Positions 20,846 to 31,159 of a DNA stretch of 64,000 bases are shown in pieces. The stretch lies in NCBI GenBank assembly GCA_947095585.1, contig OX352763.1:103333908-103397907 (forward strand). Reading direction: 5' to 3'. The stretch is from Nephrocerus scutellatus. Lineage: Eukaryota; Arthropoda; Insecta; Diptera; Pipunculidae. How positions within the stretch are numbered: the stretch's first letter is position 1; each line of letters begins with the position of its first letter. The notes under the pieces are model-generated. The model worked only from the letters and a program-made list of their open reading frames with translations, was not told the DNA's origin and did not search any database. A program made the position numbers and the translations under genes.

Positions 20846-21925
20846 AAAGTGGTTAACGACCTTCTGTTTTACCGTCACTTGAAATTAGAAACAATGTTCA
20901 ATCTGATCCGTTACTATTGGCCAACACCTTCAATAATTATTTTATTAATGTCCCGTATGACATTCTCCTAGCAAATCAGGAATCAGTGTTCCTTAGTAAT
21001 GAAATCCGTAACAGGTTAGTTCATAATAGTTATAGCACAGAAAACATGTTTTTTTCCCAACTTCTGAAAACGAAATTATTGCTATTGTCAAAAAACTAAA
21101 AATAATTAGTTCCTGTGGAGTTGACGGAATATCTAATTTAACAATTAAAAATTCTATTATTAGTTTAGCTCATATCCTAACTTTCATTTTTAACCTCTGC
21201 TTAACTACAGGTGTATTTCCAGATAGACTTAAAATAGGTACGGTTATACCTTCTCAAAATTGAAATAAAAAGGATATCACTAACTGAGCTCATTCTCAAA
21301 AATCTTTGAAAAGCTTGTTAAATTTAGGCTAGTAGACTAAAGATTAAGTTTCTTGATAGCAGGCAGTTTGGATTTATAAAAAATTCATCAACAGAAAAGG
21401 CACTAATTTCCTTTTTGACTCCTTTGCATAATTCTTTAAATGATAATCTTAGGGCGGCATCTCTTTTTATCGACATTTCAAAAGTTTTCGATACTGTAAA
21501 TCATAAATTTTTACTATCTAAACTGTCCCAGATTGGGGTTAGAGGAGTAGCATTAAGGCTAATTAAATCGTACTTTTTTAACAGAATGCAAACTGTACGT
21601 ATAAACGACGTATTTAGTAGTGAAAAAAAGGTAAATGTTGGTGTACCACAGGGGGTCGGTTCTAGGACCTCTACTTTTCCTAATTTATAGTAATTCTATT
21701 TTTAGTCTTGATTTGAGAGGTGAAATAGTTGCATTTGCAGACGATATGGCTTTAATTTATTCGAGCTCAAATATTGACGGTATAAAATCATTGATTGATC
21801 ATGATCTTGCGAGCCTTAAAAAATGGTTTTACGTTCACACCAGGATTTTGAGCTCCAAGTCGAAAGTTATGTATTTCAATGTGGGTTTTTCTGTTGCAGA
21901 ATATACCCCACATTTATATCATTTT
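20846..21925 (+). pseudogene. Non-LTR reverse transcriptase (CR1/Daphne-like), broken
   Basis: Successive frames give NTFNNYFINVPYD, SCGVDGISN, LKIGTVIPS (near 21240), RQFGFIKNSSTEKALISFL, SLFIDISKVFDTVNHKFLLSKL, NVGVPQG and VLGPLLFLIYSNS, then IVAFADDMALIYSS. FADD is the catalytic motif. The order fits the RT of CR1/Rex-type LINEs. At least three frameshifts and several stops interrupt it. Endonuclease and the C-terminal tail are missing. Confidence 0.8.
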
Positions 21926-22260
21926 CTGTTATGCATTAAAAATGCTTTTAGATGAAGTCAAAAATAAGTTCAATTTCAAATACATTTTGACATACCGATT
22001 GAACCAAGATATTTTCCTATGTTACAAGAAGGAATTTTATCGGAGAATGGTAAAATAGCACCCGATGACACACCTGATCGAGAGGGTTTAAGTTATCCAT
22101 TAACAGGTATATATTAATATGTTCTTTTTATTTTTTGTTTGTTAAGGAACAATATTTAAAAGTACTTCGGTCTGTCCCGAATCGATCTGCGAGCCAGTTC
22201 CTGAAGAAATAGTGCTTGAAGCTGTGGGGGATAATATTCGCAACATGACAGACGTGCGTG
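21926..22260 (+). pseudogene. P-element-like transposase fragment 1 (central)
   Basis: A short frame reads ALKMLLDEVKNKFNFKYILT then YRLNQDIF. Forms of KYxLTYRLNQDxLENFF are a hallmark of P-type transposases. The frame decays within about 30 codons; further fragments (PMLQEGILSENGKIAPDD near 22020) keep open frames but have no clear match. The C-terminal part of the same family lies at 22724. Confidence 0.5.
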
Positions 22261-22386
22261 AATATTAATCTTCTGGGTGCAACGGTTGCGTCGTGCAGCA
22301 AATTTAATTTGCTCTTCTCGTGCCACGGTTGGATAGTGCACCTTTGTTGTCCGATTCGGTAGTCTCGGCACGCATGGCGTTCGAAC

Positions 22387-22408
22387 GCACACACACACAC
22401 ACACACAT
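22387..22408. repeat. (CA)n microsatellite
   Basis: About ten CA dinucleotides occur in a row. Cysteine/valine-rich frames on the minus strand across it are translation artefacts of the repeat. Confidence 0.9.
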
Positions 22409-22544
22409 ACCACCCGACAAGAAAAAAGGAGAACCATTTTTTAAATAAGAGTTCTGTTCAGATCGTTCTCGCCATTATATAAAAGTTGACCAGTTCAAAA
22501 AGAAAAAACGCAGTCGAAAAATTAGTTTCTAATTAATGTTTAAC

Positions 22545-22625
22545 GTATGCTAATTAATGTTTAATTAATGTTAACGAATGTTTAATTAATGTTAACGAAT
22601 GTTTAATTAATGTTTAATCAACTTT
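22545..22625. repeat. Short AT-rich tandem repeat
   Basis: The phrase GTTTAATTAATGTTAACGAAT repeats at about 21-bp intervals with variants, over roughly 80 bp. It is likely slippage-derived and lies upstream of the P-like C-terminal fragment. Confidence 0.6.
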
Positions 22626-22723
22626 AAATCAGTGAAATAAAAATGTTTTTTTTGCGCTAAGTCGCTTTTGACGAAACACGCGTCTTTTATATTATGAGGC
22701 TTACGTAGCTAAGACGCTACAAA

Positions 22724-23151
22724 GCTATGGCTTACGACGGCTTAGAAAATTTAGCTGGATTCATTTGCCACAAACTAAAAGATACAATTCCCAGCATTAA
22801 AGTTGGCCAGACTGACACATCCTTTACCTGGGTTAATCACCTTTCTGAGGGAGGATTGTCAAAACCGACACAAGAGTTGATGACACAAATAAACGCCTTG
22901 GACATTATCTACAACAAATTTAATTGATCATTAACGATTTGCAAGGAATATTTAAAAACGCAAATCAACAAAAGTTTGCAAATTCCTTGCGACTCAAATA
23001 TTAAAAAACTATTTTTTAGATCAAGAATGTTCTTTAAAATAAGAAAGCTCAACAAAGAAATTGTTGAAGACGCAAGACATAAAAACGAAAGATTAAAAAA
23101 ATTTCCACCTAAGATAGCAAACAAACCGGCCATTTTCATTGCCACCAAATA
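22724..23151 (+). pseudogene. P-element-like transposase, C-terminal fragment
   Basis: A single frame with one TGA (22925-22927) reads DGLENLAGFICHKLK, TWVNHLSEGGLSKPTQEL, then IKKLFFRSRMFFKIRKLN, and ends with a Lys-rich tail and TAA. This is the C-terminal domain of P-type (THAP9-like) transposases. The THAP finger and catalytic core are absent. Apart from the stop, the frame is intact over about 140 codons. Confidence 0.75.
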
Positions 23152-23960
23152 ATATTAAAAGAGATATTATCATCATTATTAATTAAAAATTTAAAAAATT
23201 ATTTGTTGAAAATGAATAAAGGGTCAAAACATGAGCACAATAAAAATTTCGCCATCACCACTGTTAGAAAAATTAAAATTATCATCCACATTATTATTCA
23301 CATTCCTACTCATCAGAATTTCTTTTGTCTAACTAATTATATAAAATTCAAAAATTTTCCCACAAAATATCTTTCCCTCAGCACATTTTGCGGCATCACA
23401 CTCGTAACTTGCTTGTTCCCACGAATGTGCATACACACAGTTGTGCGCGATCGCAGACAATTCTTATCGGACTGAGAGGATCGGATTGCATCCTCTTGGC
23501 ATGGGCACAGGTGTCTGCGGCGGATTCGCTAAATTCGCTAAAGTCACGTACAGAGAGATGATACTAAATGTAATGTCAGCATTCTCATTAAAAGATATTT
23601 TGTGGATATTTGGCTACGCCAATTACTATAAATTAAGAAGTCATTTTAAATAAATTGTCATTCATATTTACGTGTTGACACGATAAACGCCTTCCCCCAC
23701 CAGCGGTAAGGAGCAAATAACTTTACAAATAACATTGATATATTGGTTTATGAGCCGTTATATCCTCATCATATTATCAAGGTTTATGAGCCCTGACAAA
23801 TCTTAGTCTTCGAACAAGGAAACTTGGAGTTCAAAGTAGAACTCTCCTAAACACCCATTAACTTTGAATGTTCAACAGCTAACAGCCACACGTGAAACAC
23901 AAGCAACGACTACACACTACAGCTGTCATGTCACAGATGACGTACATGCGCAGGAGTTTT

Positions 23961-23963
<3 letters not shown>
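23152..23963. other. Intergenic, no recognised feature
   Basis: Sequence between the P-like fragment and the poly-T tract. Small frames lack family motifs. Confidence 0.4.

Positions 23964-24009
<46 letters not shown>
23964..24009. repeat. 46-bp poly-T tract
   Basis: An uninterrupted run of T. It could be the poly-A tail of a minus-strand retroposed sequence, but no LINE or processed gene is recognisable beside it. The Phe- or Lys-rich frames across it are artefacts. Confidence 0.85.
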
Positions 24010-24010
<1 letters not shown>

Positions 24011-24278
24011 TATAATTTGCGCACGCAAAAAGGGGTTCGCACCCTGTTATGTTCGGCAATATGTTTGCCACAGCGTGGGCGTTAAGCAAAAGGAGAAGAA
24101 GAGAGCGGATGTCTATGAGCTTGTGTCTTGAATGTCTGTGGATCATAGTGATGTGGAAAGACAGAGCTTGGCAGAGCATTCCACATACGTGTTGTACGTG
24201 TTGTTTTAAATTTCGATCCACGCAAGCTGTTGTTCTATCAATCTGGCATGACAGATATAATACAAATATGCAACTTAA

Positions 24279-24580
24279 TTATATTAAGTTATTTAATTAT
24301 ATAAAGAGAATAAAGAGTGAGGATGTCTTTTCATTTACTCTTTCTATTCTGTTGCTGAGTATTTTGTCAAGCCAAGAGAGTTAGCTTGATGTTGTTCATT
24401 GTTATTGAATGTAGACGCAGAACGAGAATTAAAGAGTGGAATTTGCGCTCTTACGAGTCATTCCTGAGAATGGCGAGGATTAAGGGCAGTTACGCAGAAT
24501 CTGTTGTGCGAGGTGGGCCGTGGACGTCTTTTGCACCGTATCGTTTAGTATTTTGAGTGTTTAATAGTTGTTCTTTATCA
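24279..24580 (+). mobile_element. 5' LTR copy of a Gypsy element
   Basis: These ~303 bp recur almost unchanged at 26908-27210, from TTATATTAAGTTATTTAATT through AGAATAAAGAGT to TTCTTTATCA. The pair flanks a gag-PR-RT region in the same orientation, as LTRs should. The shared part ends in CA. The true 5' edge may lie further left, because the right copy seems cut by the deletion that joins it to RT. Differences are a 6-bp and a 7-bp indel plus a few substitutions, so the insertion is fairly young. Confidence 0.75.
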
Positions 24581-24624
24581 TCAGAAATGGGATAGATACC
24601 CGAATAAATTGCATTTATAGACGG

Positions 24625-24870
24625 CTGGCTAGTGTACGTGTTGTATTGCGCATTTTCGAAAGCTTTCGATACATGCGGTGTTGCTTGCGGGATCTTTGTG
24701 AGACTGCTGTTCGTTGTTGTCGCTGTCTGGATGGCTCGCGTACGTTGTTGTATTGTGCATTTTCGCAGCCTTTCGATCGTGCAGTATATGCGGTGTGCCT
24801 TCGGGATTTTTGTGAGACTGTGCTGTTGTTGTTGATGTCTGGCTGATTCACTTCCGAGTCATATTGCGCA
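24625..24870. repeat. ~106-bp imperfect tandem duplication in the element leader
   Basis: GGCTAGTGTACGTGTTGTAT at 24627 and GGCTCGCGTACGTTGTTGTA at 24733 begin two related units. Each unit contains TTGTGCATTTTCG or TTGCGCATTTTCG, GCGGTGT and GGGATCTTTGTGAGACTG or a close variant. A third partial copy begins near 24840. It lies in the leader between LTR and gag. Confidence 0.65.
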
Positions 24871-25159
24871 TTTTGCTTTGTAGTGAGGATTACTAAATTT
24901 TTAGGTCGCTATACCATAGCGAGAAATTTACTGTTGCTGTGTGTCTGTCGCTGTATGGCTGTGTTCGGTTCGTTCCGTGTTTTTTTTTTTGCCATTTGGT
25001 TTCTGTGCAACGTTGGTGGGTCCTGTATTTGCCTACCTTTGTGAGCAATTTGATCATAATCGCTGCACTATTTTGTTGGCGCATTATTGGTGTGCGAATG
25101 GTTCGATGCATCTGGCCCAATTGGTCGTAAAAATTTGTTTTACTGGACTGCGGTAATTC

Positions 25160-25760
25160 GCTTAGTATTATATGGCTGAGGGACCAGGTGCCGTCGTAAA
25201 CGACGGTAATGAAAGCGAGACAGGGACACATCGGATGTTGGCTATGCGACGCCACTTCCTCCGCCACTGGGTGGTAGTCACCCTTTGATTACACTAGACG
25301 CACTCAATTCTATCCTGAGTGCTGTCGCTAAGATCAACGTTTTAGTGAATCGGTCGGATTCCCATGTTACGACCCCGATCATTCAAGGGTGAATATAATA
25401 CAGTGGTGTAAGGACGTAGAAAGAGACAATTTGAAAAGCTTCGATGTACTACCTCGTGTACAGTACAGGCGGCACTGGTAGGTAGGGCAAAGATATGGTA
25501 TGATAAATACGGATATCAACACTACGTATGGACTGACCTTATTGCTTCCCTAACACACACATTTGCTGGTGGCTCTGACGTTGTGGGACAATTGAAGCAA
25601 GTGGCTAATATCGAAAGCATGGACTACGACACTTACACTGAATTTTTTATCGATAAAATTTCACAAATTAATCGCCTACCTTTTGACGTACCGGAAGATA
25701 AGACAATTATTATTTATAACATTGGTCTTCGCAACTAACTGAGTTTTGTCATGCCACCTT
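25160..25760 (+). pseudogene. Gag (capsid region) of the 24-27 kb Gypsy element
   Basis: Across frame changes the sequence gives PLITLDALNSILSAVAKIN, a stop-interrupted middle, then AALVGRAKIWYDKYG, WTDLIASLTHTFAGG, YDTYTEFFIDKISQINRLPF and TIIIYNIGLRN. The A..W......W..L...F order is a retrotransposon capsid. It runs directly into the zinc-knuckle frame at 25784. Confidence 0.65.
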
Positions 25761-25783
25761 AGGTACAATGTTTAATTGATCAT

Positions 25784-26466
25784 TTGTCTTCGATCCGTGA
25801 GAGTAGCCGTCGAAAAAGGAAATTTGGCAATAGTCGAGATAGAGATGCATTCTTGTCTGGAGAGCCATCCACGTCGTCACGCTCTCAAGTACCAGCAGCT
25901 GCTACTAAACGACCCCGTTTATCTAAGAAATGTTTTGGCTGTGGCAAGTTGGGCCATATCAAAGTAAATTGCAATCAGAATTCTTCACCCCATGAAACAC
26001 AAAACTCACGAATATCTTCCGAACCAAAAATAATTTTAAATAAATGTACTTTTTGCGGTAAAGCTGGTCACGATGAGAAAACCTACTGGGCCAAACAACG
26101 TGCTGATAGGAAGAAGGTCCGTTTTTGTAGTGATAATACTAAAACAAGTTACATAACGGTCGCCGTTATTAATGGTTTCGTTTGCCAATGCTTGCTCGAT
26201 ACAGGATCCGATTGTTCATTAATCAGGTCAGATATAGCTGATAAACTGCTTGTAAAAAGATCGGCACACTTCGCGACTGTTCAAGGCATATGGGAGAGTT
26301 CTATATTACTGACAGAAAAGACAGACCTTCTTATTGAATTTGAGGAATTGACAATTGAAGTCACACTTTATATTATCGGTACGGAGTACCTTACTAACGA
26401 GATTATTATTGGGCGAGATATACTCAAGGATCCTAACTTAGAAATAAGATTTGAAATTACTGGGTG
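25784..26466 (+). pseudogene. Gag zinc knuckles and protease of the 24-27 kb Gypsy element
   Basis: This 227-codon frame holds a perfect CCHC knuckle (CFGCGKLGHIKVNC) and a second one in which the last Cys is Tyr (CTFCGKAGHDEKTY). It then has the aspartic protease CLLDTGSDCSLIRSDIADKL and the distal IIIGRDILKD. The protease keeps DTGS. It ends with TGA at 26464, just before the RT frame. Knuckles bind the element RNA; the protease would release Gag and Pol products. Confidence 0.8.
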
Positions 26467-26494
26467 AACAATTCGACGAAAATCTTGTAACCGA

Positions 26495-26907
26495 TTGCTT
26501 AATAATGTTCAGAAAATGATTGATATAGATGTTACAAATGATTATATGTCAGTGACTAACCAATTAATAGAAAAATATAAAACATTCATAGTAAGAGGTT
26601 ATCCATTGTCGAAAGTGACTGCTGGTGTACTTAACATTAAGTTACAAACAGAATCGACTGTAAACTTTAGACCTTATCGACGGTCGTTGACGGAGCGTCA
26701 AGTTGTGAATGAAATCATATCTGAACTGGCTTGCTTTCATCAAATCCCTATAGCGGATGATGCCATTGAGAAAACAGCCTTTGTAACGCCAGACGGGCAT
26801 TATGAATATTTGCGAATGCCTTTTGGGATGGCAAATGCACCAGCGGTGTTTCAAAGAGCCATTAATACAGCTTTAGACAAACTCAGAGACACCATTGCTC
26901 TGGAGAG
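26495..26907 (+). pseudogene. RT with large internal deletion, fused to the 3' LTR
   Basis: The frame opens with the RT-connection region ([20 protein letters not shown]), then jumps from EIISEL to [20 protein letters not shown] and [19 protein letters not shown]. The fingers and the motif-A aspartate are lost, while motif B survives. At [10 protein letters not shown] the sequence runs straight into the 3' LTR, so the YxDD box, RNase H, integrase and polypurine tract are all deleted. Confidence 0.8.
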
Positions 26908-27210
26908 TTATATTAAGTTATTTAATTATATAAAGAGAATAAAGATTTAAAGAGTGAGGATGTCTTTTCATTTACTCTTTCTATTCTGTTGCTGAGTATT
27001 TTGTCAAGCCAAGAGAGTTAGCTTGATGTTGTTCATTGTTATTGAATGTAGACGCATAACGAGAATTAAAGAGTGGAATCTGCGCTCTTACGAGTCATTC
27101 CCGAGAATTGTAAGAACTAAGGGCAGTTACGCAGAATCTGCTGTGCGAGGTGGACGTCTTTTGCACCGTATCGTTCAGTATTTTGAGTGTTTAATAGTTG
27201 TTCTTTATCA
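26908..27210 (+). mobile_element. 3' LTR copy of the 24-27 kb Gypsy element
   Basis: Direct repeat of 24279-24580, ending at the same TTCTTTATCA. It has a 6-bp insertion near 26946 and lacks 7 bp near 27150 compared with the left copy. Abutment to RT shows that its left end was removed with the 3' half of pol. Confidence 0.75.
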
Positions 27211-27545
27211 TTCATAAAAAATAGCTCGCTAATACCTCTGAAACCTTAGGATACTTGTCACGCTTATCAATGGACAATTGCTTTAGCGTGCGAATTGCCA
27301 AAAATGGCGCACTAGCCATGCCGTAAGTCACGGTGCATATTTTAAATGATTACTGCATCGTCCTCAATCGGTTAAGTGGGGCGAATTGAATTTTTATGAT
27401 ATATCGTCACCATTTTATGTCCTGTCAAGCCGGATCGTTGAAACCGCGTGGAAAGTGTATCCATTAGTAAAGTTTCTGCAACCATATTGGTTAATAGCCA
27501 CTATCTTGGTTCACTTATTATATATATAGCTATAGCAGACCAAAT
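27211..27545. other. Intergenic, no recognised feature
   Basis: Unassigned sequence between the Gypsy element and the Ulp1-like remnant. It may be the lost upstream coding region of the Ulp1-bearing element, but I see no motif. Confidence 0.35.
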
Positions 27546-27559
27546 TGTTTGCAACTATC

Positions 27560-28250
27560 CACCGGGACCAGGGGGTGGTATCGACGTCCGAATGTCGGAC
27601 TACCATCGTCTCCGACATAGCGCGTTCATAAATGATTTGCTAATCGAGGTCGGGCTAAGGTGGGCAATGAGGCGAGTCGCGGAAAAACAGCGGGCCCGCA
27701 CAAAGATCTGCACACCTCCTGCACACCATGCGACGCTACCAACCTACACCAGGGGAAGACGAAGAGGCCGTGGCCAAAGGACGCCATGCAGTGGTCCGCC
27801 GGTGGAACAAGACCGGAGAACTCCTCGACCGAGACCTGGTGGTGGTTCCTGTATGTGAGAACCAACAATGGTACCTCGCCATTGTCGCTCATCCCGGAAA
27901 ACCAGAGAAAGCGAAGATATACGTGTACGACTCCTCAGCCAAGGGACGGCATGAAGACACTATAAAACTCATCAGAGGCTACTGGATACAGGAGCACCTG
28001 GTCAGATGTCGTCAGGGGTCGTGGCAAGCTTATCAGGGCCCCTATCCGGACCAACTTGTCAACATCCCACACCAGACGAACACGACCGACTGTGGTCTAT
28101 ATTTGCTGGAGGCAGCTGAAAAGGTAATCGCGGTGGGACTGCAGGGCTTGGCCAACGTCGGCGGATGGGATGTCCACAGCAGACATTGCTAACAAACGCC
28201 GAACTCTAGCCGCCGTGATCCGGACGAACACGGACTCAAGGATATCATTC
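27560..28250 (+). pseudogene. Ulp1/SENP-type (C48) cysteine protease domain, mobile-element remnant
   Basis: Three frames together make a whole C48 domain. From 27592: SDYHRLRHSAFINDLLIEVG (substrate-channel helix). After a frame change near 27715: MRRYQPTP, GRHAVVRRWNKTGELL, VVPVCENQQWYLAIVAHPGK, with Trp plus the catalytic His position represented in QQWYLAIVAH, then KIYVYDSSAKG (Asp) and IPHQTNTTDCGLYLLEAAE (Gln-oxyanion region and nucleophile Cys). After a second change near 28165: STADIANKRRTLAAVIRTN. Such proteases remove SUMO-like tags. Ulp1 domains are known in several transposon types (NeSL and Utopia LINEs, some DNA transposons). Which element this belongs to is unresolved. Confidence 0.65.
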
Positions 28251-28263
28251 CCCGATATCAAGT

Positions 28264-28734
28264 TTGGGAAACCAAACAAAAAGGGATCCAGAAATCACAA
28301 GCAGTAATAGCGGCGAGAGCAGTAGTAGCAGCAGCAACAACCATGGCAACAGCAGTATAAACTACAACATCACTGACAACGACAGCCCCAGAGTCGCAGC
28401 AGGATACGGCAGTGATATCATGCCGGACAACAGCAACCATGGCAACAGCAGTATACACTACAACAGCACCGATGACAACAACAACCACTATGGCAACAGC
28501 AGTATATGCTACCACAGCACCGACGACAACAACAACCATGGCAGCATCAGAGTAAATAGCAGAAGCGGCGATGACAACAATAAAATGATCAACAAAGATC
28601 ACACAAGAGTGTTGGGAAAACGTACGCACGTAAACGAACCAGCCGAACCCACAGAAAAGAGGCAACACCAGAACCCCATGACAGACTGCGATAGCATCTC
28701 TCTCACCGGCAGTGAAGCCACCGCAACGAACTGA
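28264..28734 (+). pseudogene. Asn/Ser/His-rich low-complexity ORF
   Basis: A 156-codon frame made of repeated NHGNSSI, YNSTDDNNN and DDNNNHGSI phrases, followed by a basic C-terminus (VLGKRTHVNEPAEPTEKR). The underlying DNA is an imperfect repeat around CAACAGCA. It directly continues the Ulp1 fragment and may be the low-complexity extension of the same polyprotein. The start codon is uncertain and no domain is recognised. Confidence 0.4.
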
Positions 28735-28897
28735 CCGAAAGAATTAGAGGGAAAAATCGATCAAGCCAAGATCGACGTACAAAAGGGAAAGCTGAGACGC
28801 TTACATTTTTTTTACGCTCATGGAACAGACCACTACGAAGTCCTGGTCACCCGGAAAGGGACAGTCAGCGTCCGCCGAAATGACGGGGAAGTGTGAA
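28735..28897 (+). pseudogene. Short conserved-looking C-terminal frame (GTDHYEVLVTRKG)
   Basis: A frame reads IDQAKIDVQKGKLRRLHFFY, then AHGTDHYEVLVTRKG and VSVRRNDGEV, then a stop. It has the look of a compact beta-rich domain and lies between the low-complexity ORF and the LTR-like block. I do not recognise the family. Confidence 0.3.
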
Positions 28898-29164
28898 GGA
28901 CAAATTCGTTACAACAAATTTCCCCCACACAATGTATCTCATGATCTCTATTACGACATCAGTAGATGATCACTCAGACAGTAGGTACAGACGTACTCTC
29001 ACGCATAACAAACAAAAATCAAAGTACCATGCAACGGCTGATGGTGTCAATGACCTGAGTACCGCTCAGACAAGAAATTACCAAGTGGGCTCGCCAACGC
29101 ATGTAGACAACATGCGTATTCGAAACTGAGACAATAATGGATTTGTGCATACACACACACACGT
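28898..29164. other. Spacer before LTR-like block
   Basis: Non-coding, ending in a short CA repeat near 29148-29162. No polypurine tract is evident. Confidence 0.4.
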
Positions 29165-29339
29165 TGTAATGCAGAAGAAATATGAATACCATACAGTTTG
29201 TTATTCAGAGGAAACATCCTATGAAGAACATGTATATGTCAAACGCGCATACATGCGTCTGGATTTATGAAAATCTTGGCACAACAACAACGAACACGAT
29301 GAAAACGAGAAGCCAACGGAAAACCAACCGCAGGAAACA

Positions 29340-29352
29340 GTATAAAAGGAGC
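29340..29352 (+). promoter_or_regulatory. TATA-box-like motif in the LTR-like block
   Basis: GTATAAAAGGAGC is a good Pol II TATA match, followed 30-40 bp later by transcribed-looking tandem repeats. It would be the LTR promoter if the block is an LTR. Confidence 0.45.
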
Positions 29353-29399
29353 ACGCAGCTCAAGCAGAAGGCCTATTCTTCCTGAGTTCCTTCCCGAGT

Positions 29400-30000
29400 T
29401 CACAACTAATAGTTTAAGAGTACTACCTTGCTATTACTGCTGAACTAAACCCTGCAAGAACCAAATCCGAGACTAATAGTTCAAGAGTACTTCCTACTCT
29501 TCCCGAGTTCCTTCCCTTGTTCACAACAAATAGTTCAAGAGTACTACCTTGCTATTACTTCCGAGCTAAACGCTGAAAACCCAAGTCCTAGACTAATAGT
29601 TCAAGAGTACTACCTTGCTATTACTTCCGAGCTCAAGAGTTCAAGAGTACTACCTTGCTATTACTTCCGACCTTCTTTTCAGCTACAGTGGTTCAAGAGT
29701 CCTACCTTGCCACTACCATTAACCCGTTCTCTCCCTAATTCTAGGAGCAAAGGGGTACAAGTACTTTGTACTTATATCCACCATTAATCCATTAACTTTC
29801 TTTTCAGCTGCAGTGGTTCAAGAGTCCTACCTTGCCACTACCATTAACCCGTTCTCTCCCTAATTCTAGGAGCAAAGGGGTACAAGTACTTTGTACTTAT
29901 ATCCACCATTAATCCATAAACCTTCTTTTCAGCTACAGTGGTTCAAGAGTACTATACCTTACCACTACGATTAAACCGTTTTTTTCCCTAACTCTAGAAA
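29400..30000. repeat. Two nested tandem arrays sharing a TTCAAGAGTACTACCTTGC core
   Basis: A ~60-bp unit with ACTAATAGTTCAAGAGTACT and TACCTTGCTATTACT recurs near 29404, 29470, 29525 and 29592, and partially at 29636. It is followed by a 125-bp unit starting TTCTTTTCAGCT.CAGTGG at 29673 and 29798, with a partial copy at 29923. Both unit types contain GTTCAAGAGT.CTACCTTGC, so one probably expanded from the other. Confidence 0.85.
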
Positions 30001-30216
30001 TAAAGGGTACTTTGCACCTTTGCTTTACATTATTTTTTCATTTACTTATGTAAATCTAATGATATTATGTTGTAATTAAACACACACGTAATTTTGAAAG
30101 AATAAAGAGATCAATTTAATTTTCCAAAACCCAAAACCACAAATTTTATTGTAACGACCCCCCTTATTGAACCCTGGTCACACTGAGGTCTACCCCGGCT
30201 GGAAAACCTCGTTACA

Positions 30217-30480
30217 CATCACTATATTTTACATTATCCAACAAATATTCTACAAAGAGGGCCATTATTGTTAACGTCTTGCCTACGCTACGAAAGTAAA
30301 CATAGTCCCTTAAAAAGACAAGTTATTAGTGGAAATAATTTTAAGAACATTCCTAAGAGTGTAATGAAGAGACACCTTGTCTAAAGCAGAACTGTTATAT
30401 TACCTCTTCAAAGTTCGAAACTGGAACAATTTTTAAAATGTCATGTAAATTTCTAAATGCGACTAAATTCCTTAGCAAAA
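30217..30480. other. Intergenic, no recognised feature
   Basis: AT-rich sequence without coding likeness. Confidence 0.35.
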
Positions 30481-30539
30481 ACTTCATTTTTGAAAAATGT
30501 TCTGAGAATTGTTGGGAAACATATGCGACTTAAATAAAA

Positions 30540-30866
30540 TCAGTATTTTTAAACAATGTCGAATACCGTCCTGACTTCATTATTACATTAGATGAAAAAT
30601 ATGCCAGCATTTATAGCCCTTTTCCATGCTTCGGGCTTATAAATGAAATATTTGCGTTGAATGAAATCATTTACTTCAATTGTACCATTATCAATATATT
30701 AGAATTAGTTGATGACCTAAATGCTTTTCGAGTAAATTATAATCGTAAAAGTTCCGGCGATATTAGGGTAATACCTATTTCAGTTATTAAAGATAGAACC
30801 CCCAATGTTTTCTGGAAAATAATTGGGAATTTGGGCAAATATATCGCTTTTAAGTATCGAAACTAG
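30540..30866 (+). pseudogene. Unknown ORF fragment (FIITLDEKYASI...FGLINEIFALN)
   Basis: An open frame of about 108 codons reads EYRPDFIITLDEKYASIYS then FGLINEIFALNEIIYFNC and DDLNAFRVNY. The compact pattern (Y..D.I......FG.I..I......) recalls a C-terminal module seen in uncharacterised, multicopy proteins of animals that behave like transposon products, but I cannot name it. No initiating Met is obvious upstream. Confidence 0.3.
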
Positions 30867-31159
30867 ATTATTGCTTTTTATCTAATATTACCAAAATTCA
30901 ATTGATACTTTAAAATACTTGTAAGTAAATTTTTCTTTTTTTGAGTTTATTTAAAATTATTTTTGATAACTGTTAAATTAATAAAGAAGTGTAATTTAAT
31001 TAACTAATAAAAACATAATCATAAATATTGTTTGCCTCCTATTCAAAACATTTGTTTAAAACAATAGTTGTAGAAAATTTTCTAATACATATGTATGTGT
31101 AAAAGATTACGGTGAATTTATGTTGAATACTATTTTTTTTTTTTTTTGGATAACCCTAG
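30867..31159. other. Intergenic, no recognised feature
   Basis: AT-rich sequence with a 17-bp T-run at 31132-31148. This T-run, just after the minus-strand LINE tail (31160), may be its poly-A end. Confidence 0.4.

Larger units (their letters stand above)
29165..30216 (+). mobile_element. LTR-like block 2 (TGTAAT...CGTTACA) with tandem arrays
   Basis: The 3' end (AAAACCTCGTTACA at 30203-30216) closely resembles the two solo LTRs. All three have TTTTATTGTAAC or TTTAATTTGTAAC, then GAACCCTGG, then GTTACA. The left edge (TGTAATGCAG) is a guess by length. A TATA-like motif, AGTATAAAAGGAG, lies at 29339-29351. No target duplication is seen (ACGT left, CATC right), which fits a 3' LTR of a longer element that includes the upstream Ulp1 region. 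Confidence 0.45.

Noticed and set aside
22128..22437. Cysteine/valine-rich minus-strand ORFs
   Set aside because: They arise from translating the (CA)n repeat and neighbouring sequence; no homology or start context.
23931..24221. Poly-Lys or poly-Phe ORFs
   Set aside because: Artefacts of the 46-bp T-run.
28258..28668. Valine/alanine-rich 136-residue minus-strand ORF with apparent membrane segments
   Set aside because: Shadow of the CAACAGCA-type repeat coding Asn/Ser on the plus strand; hydrophobicity follows from the repeat.
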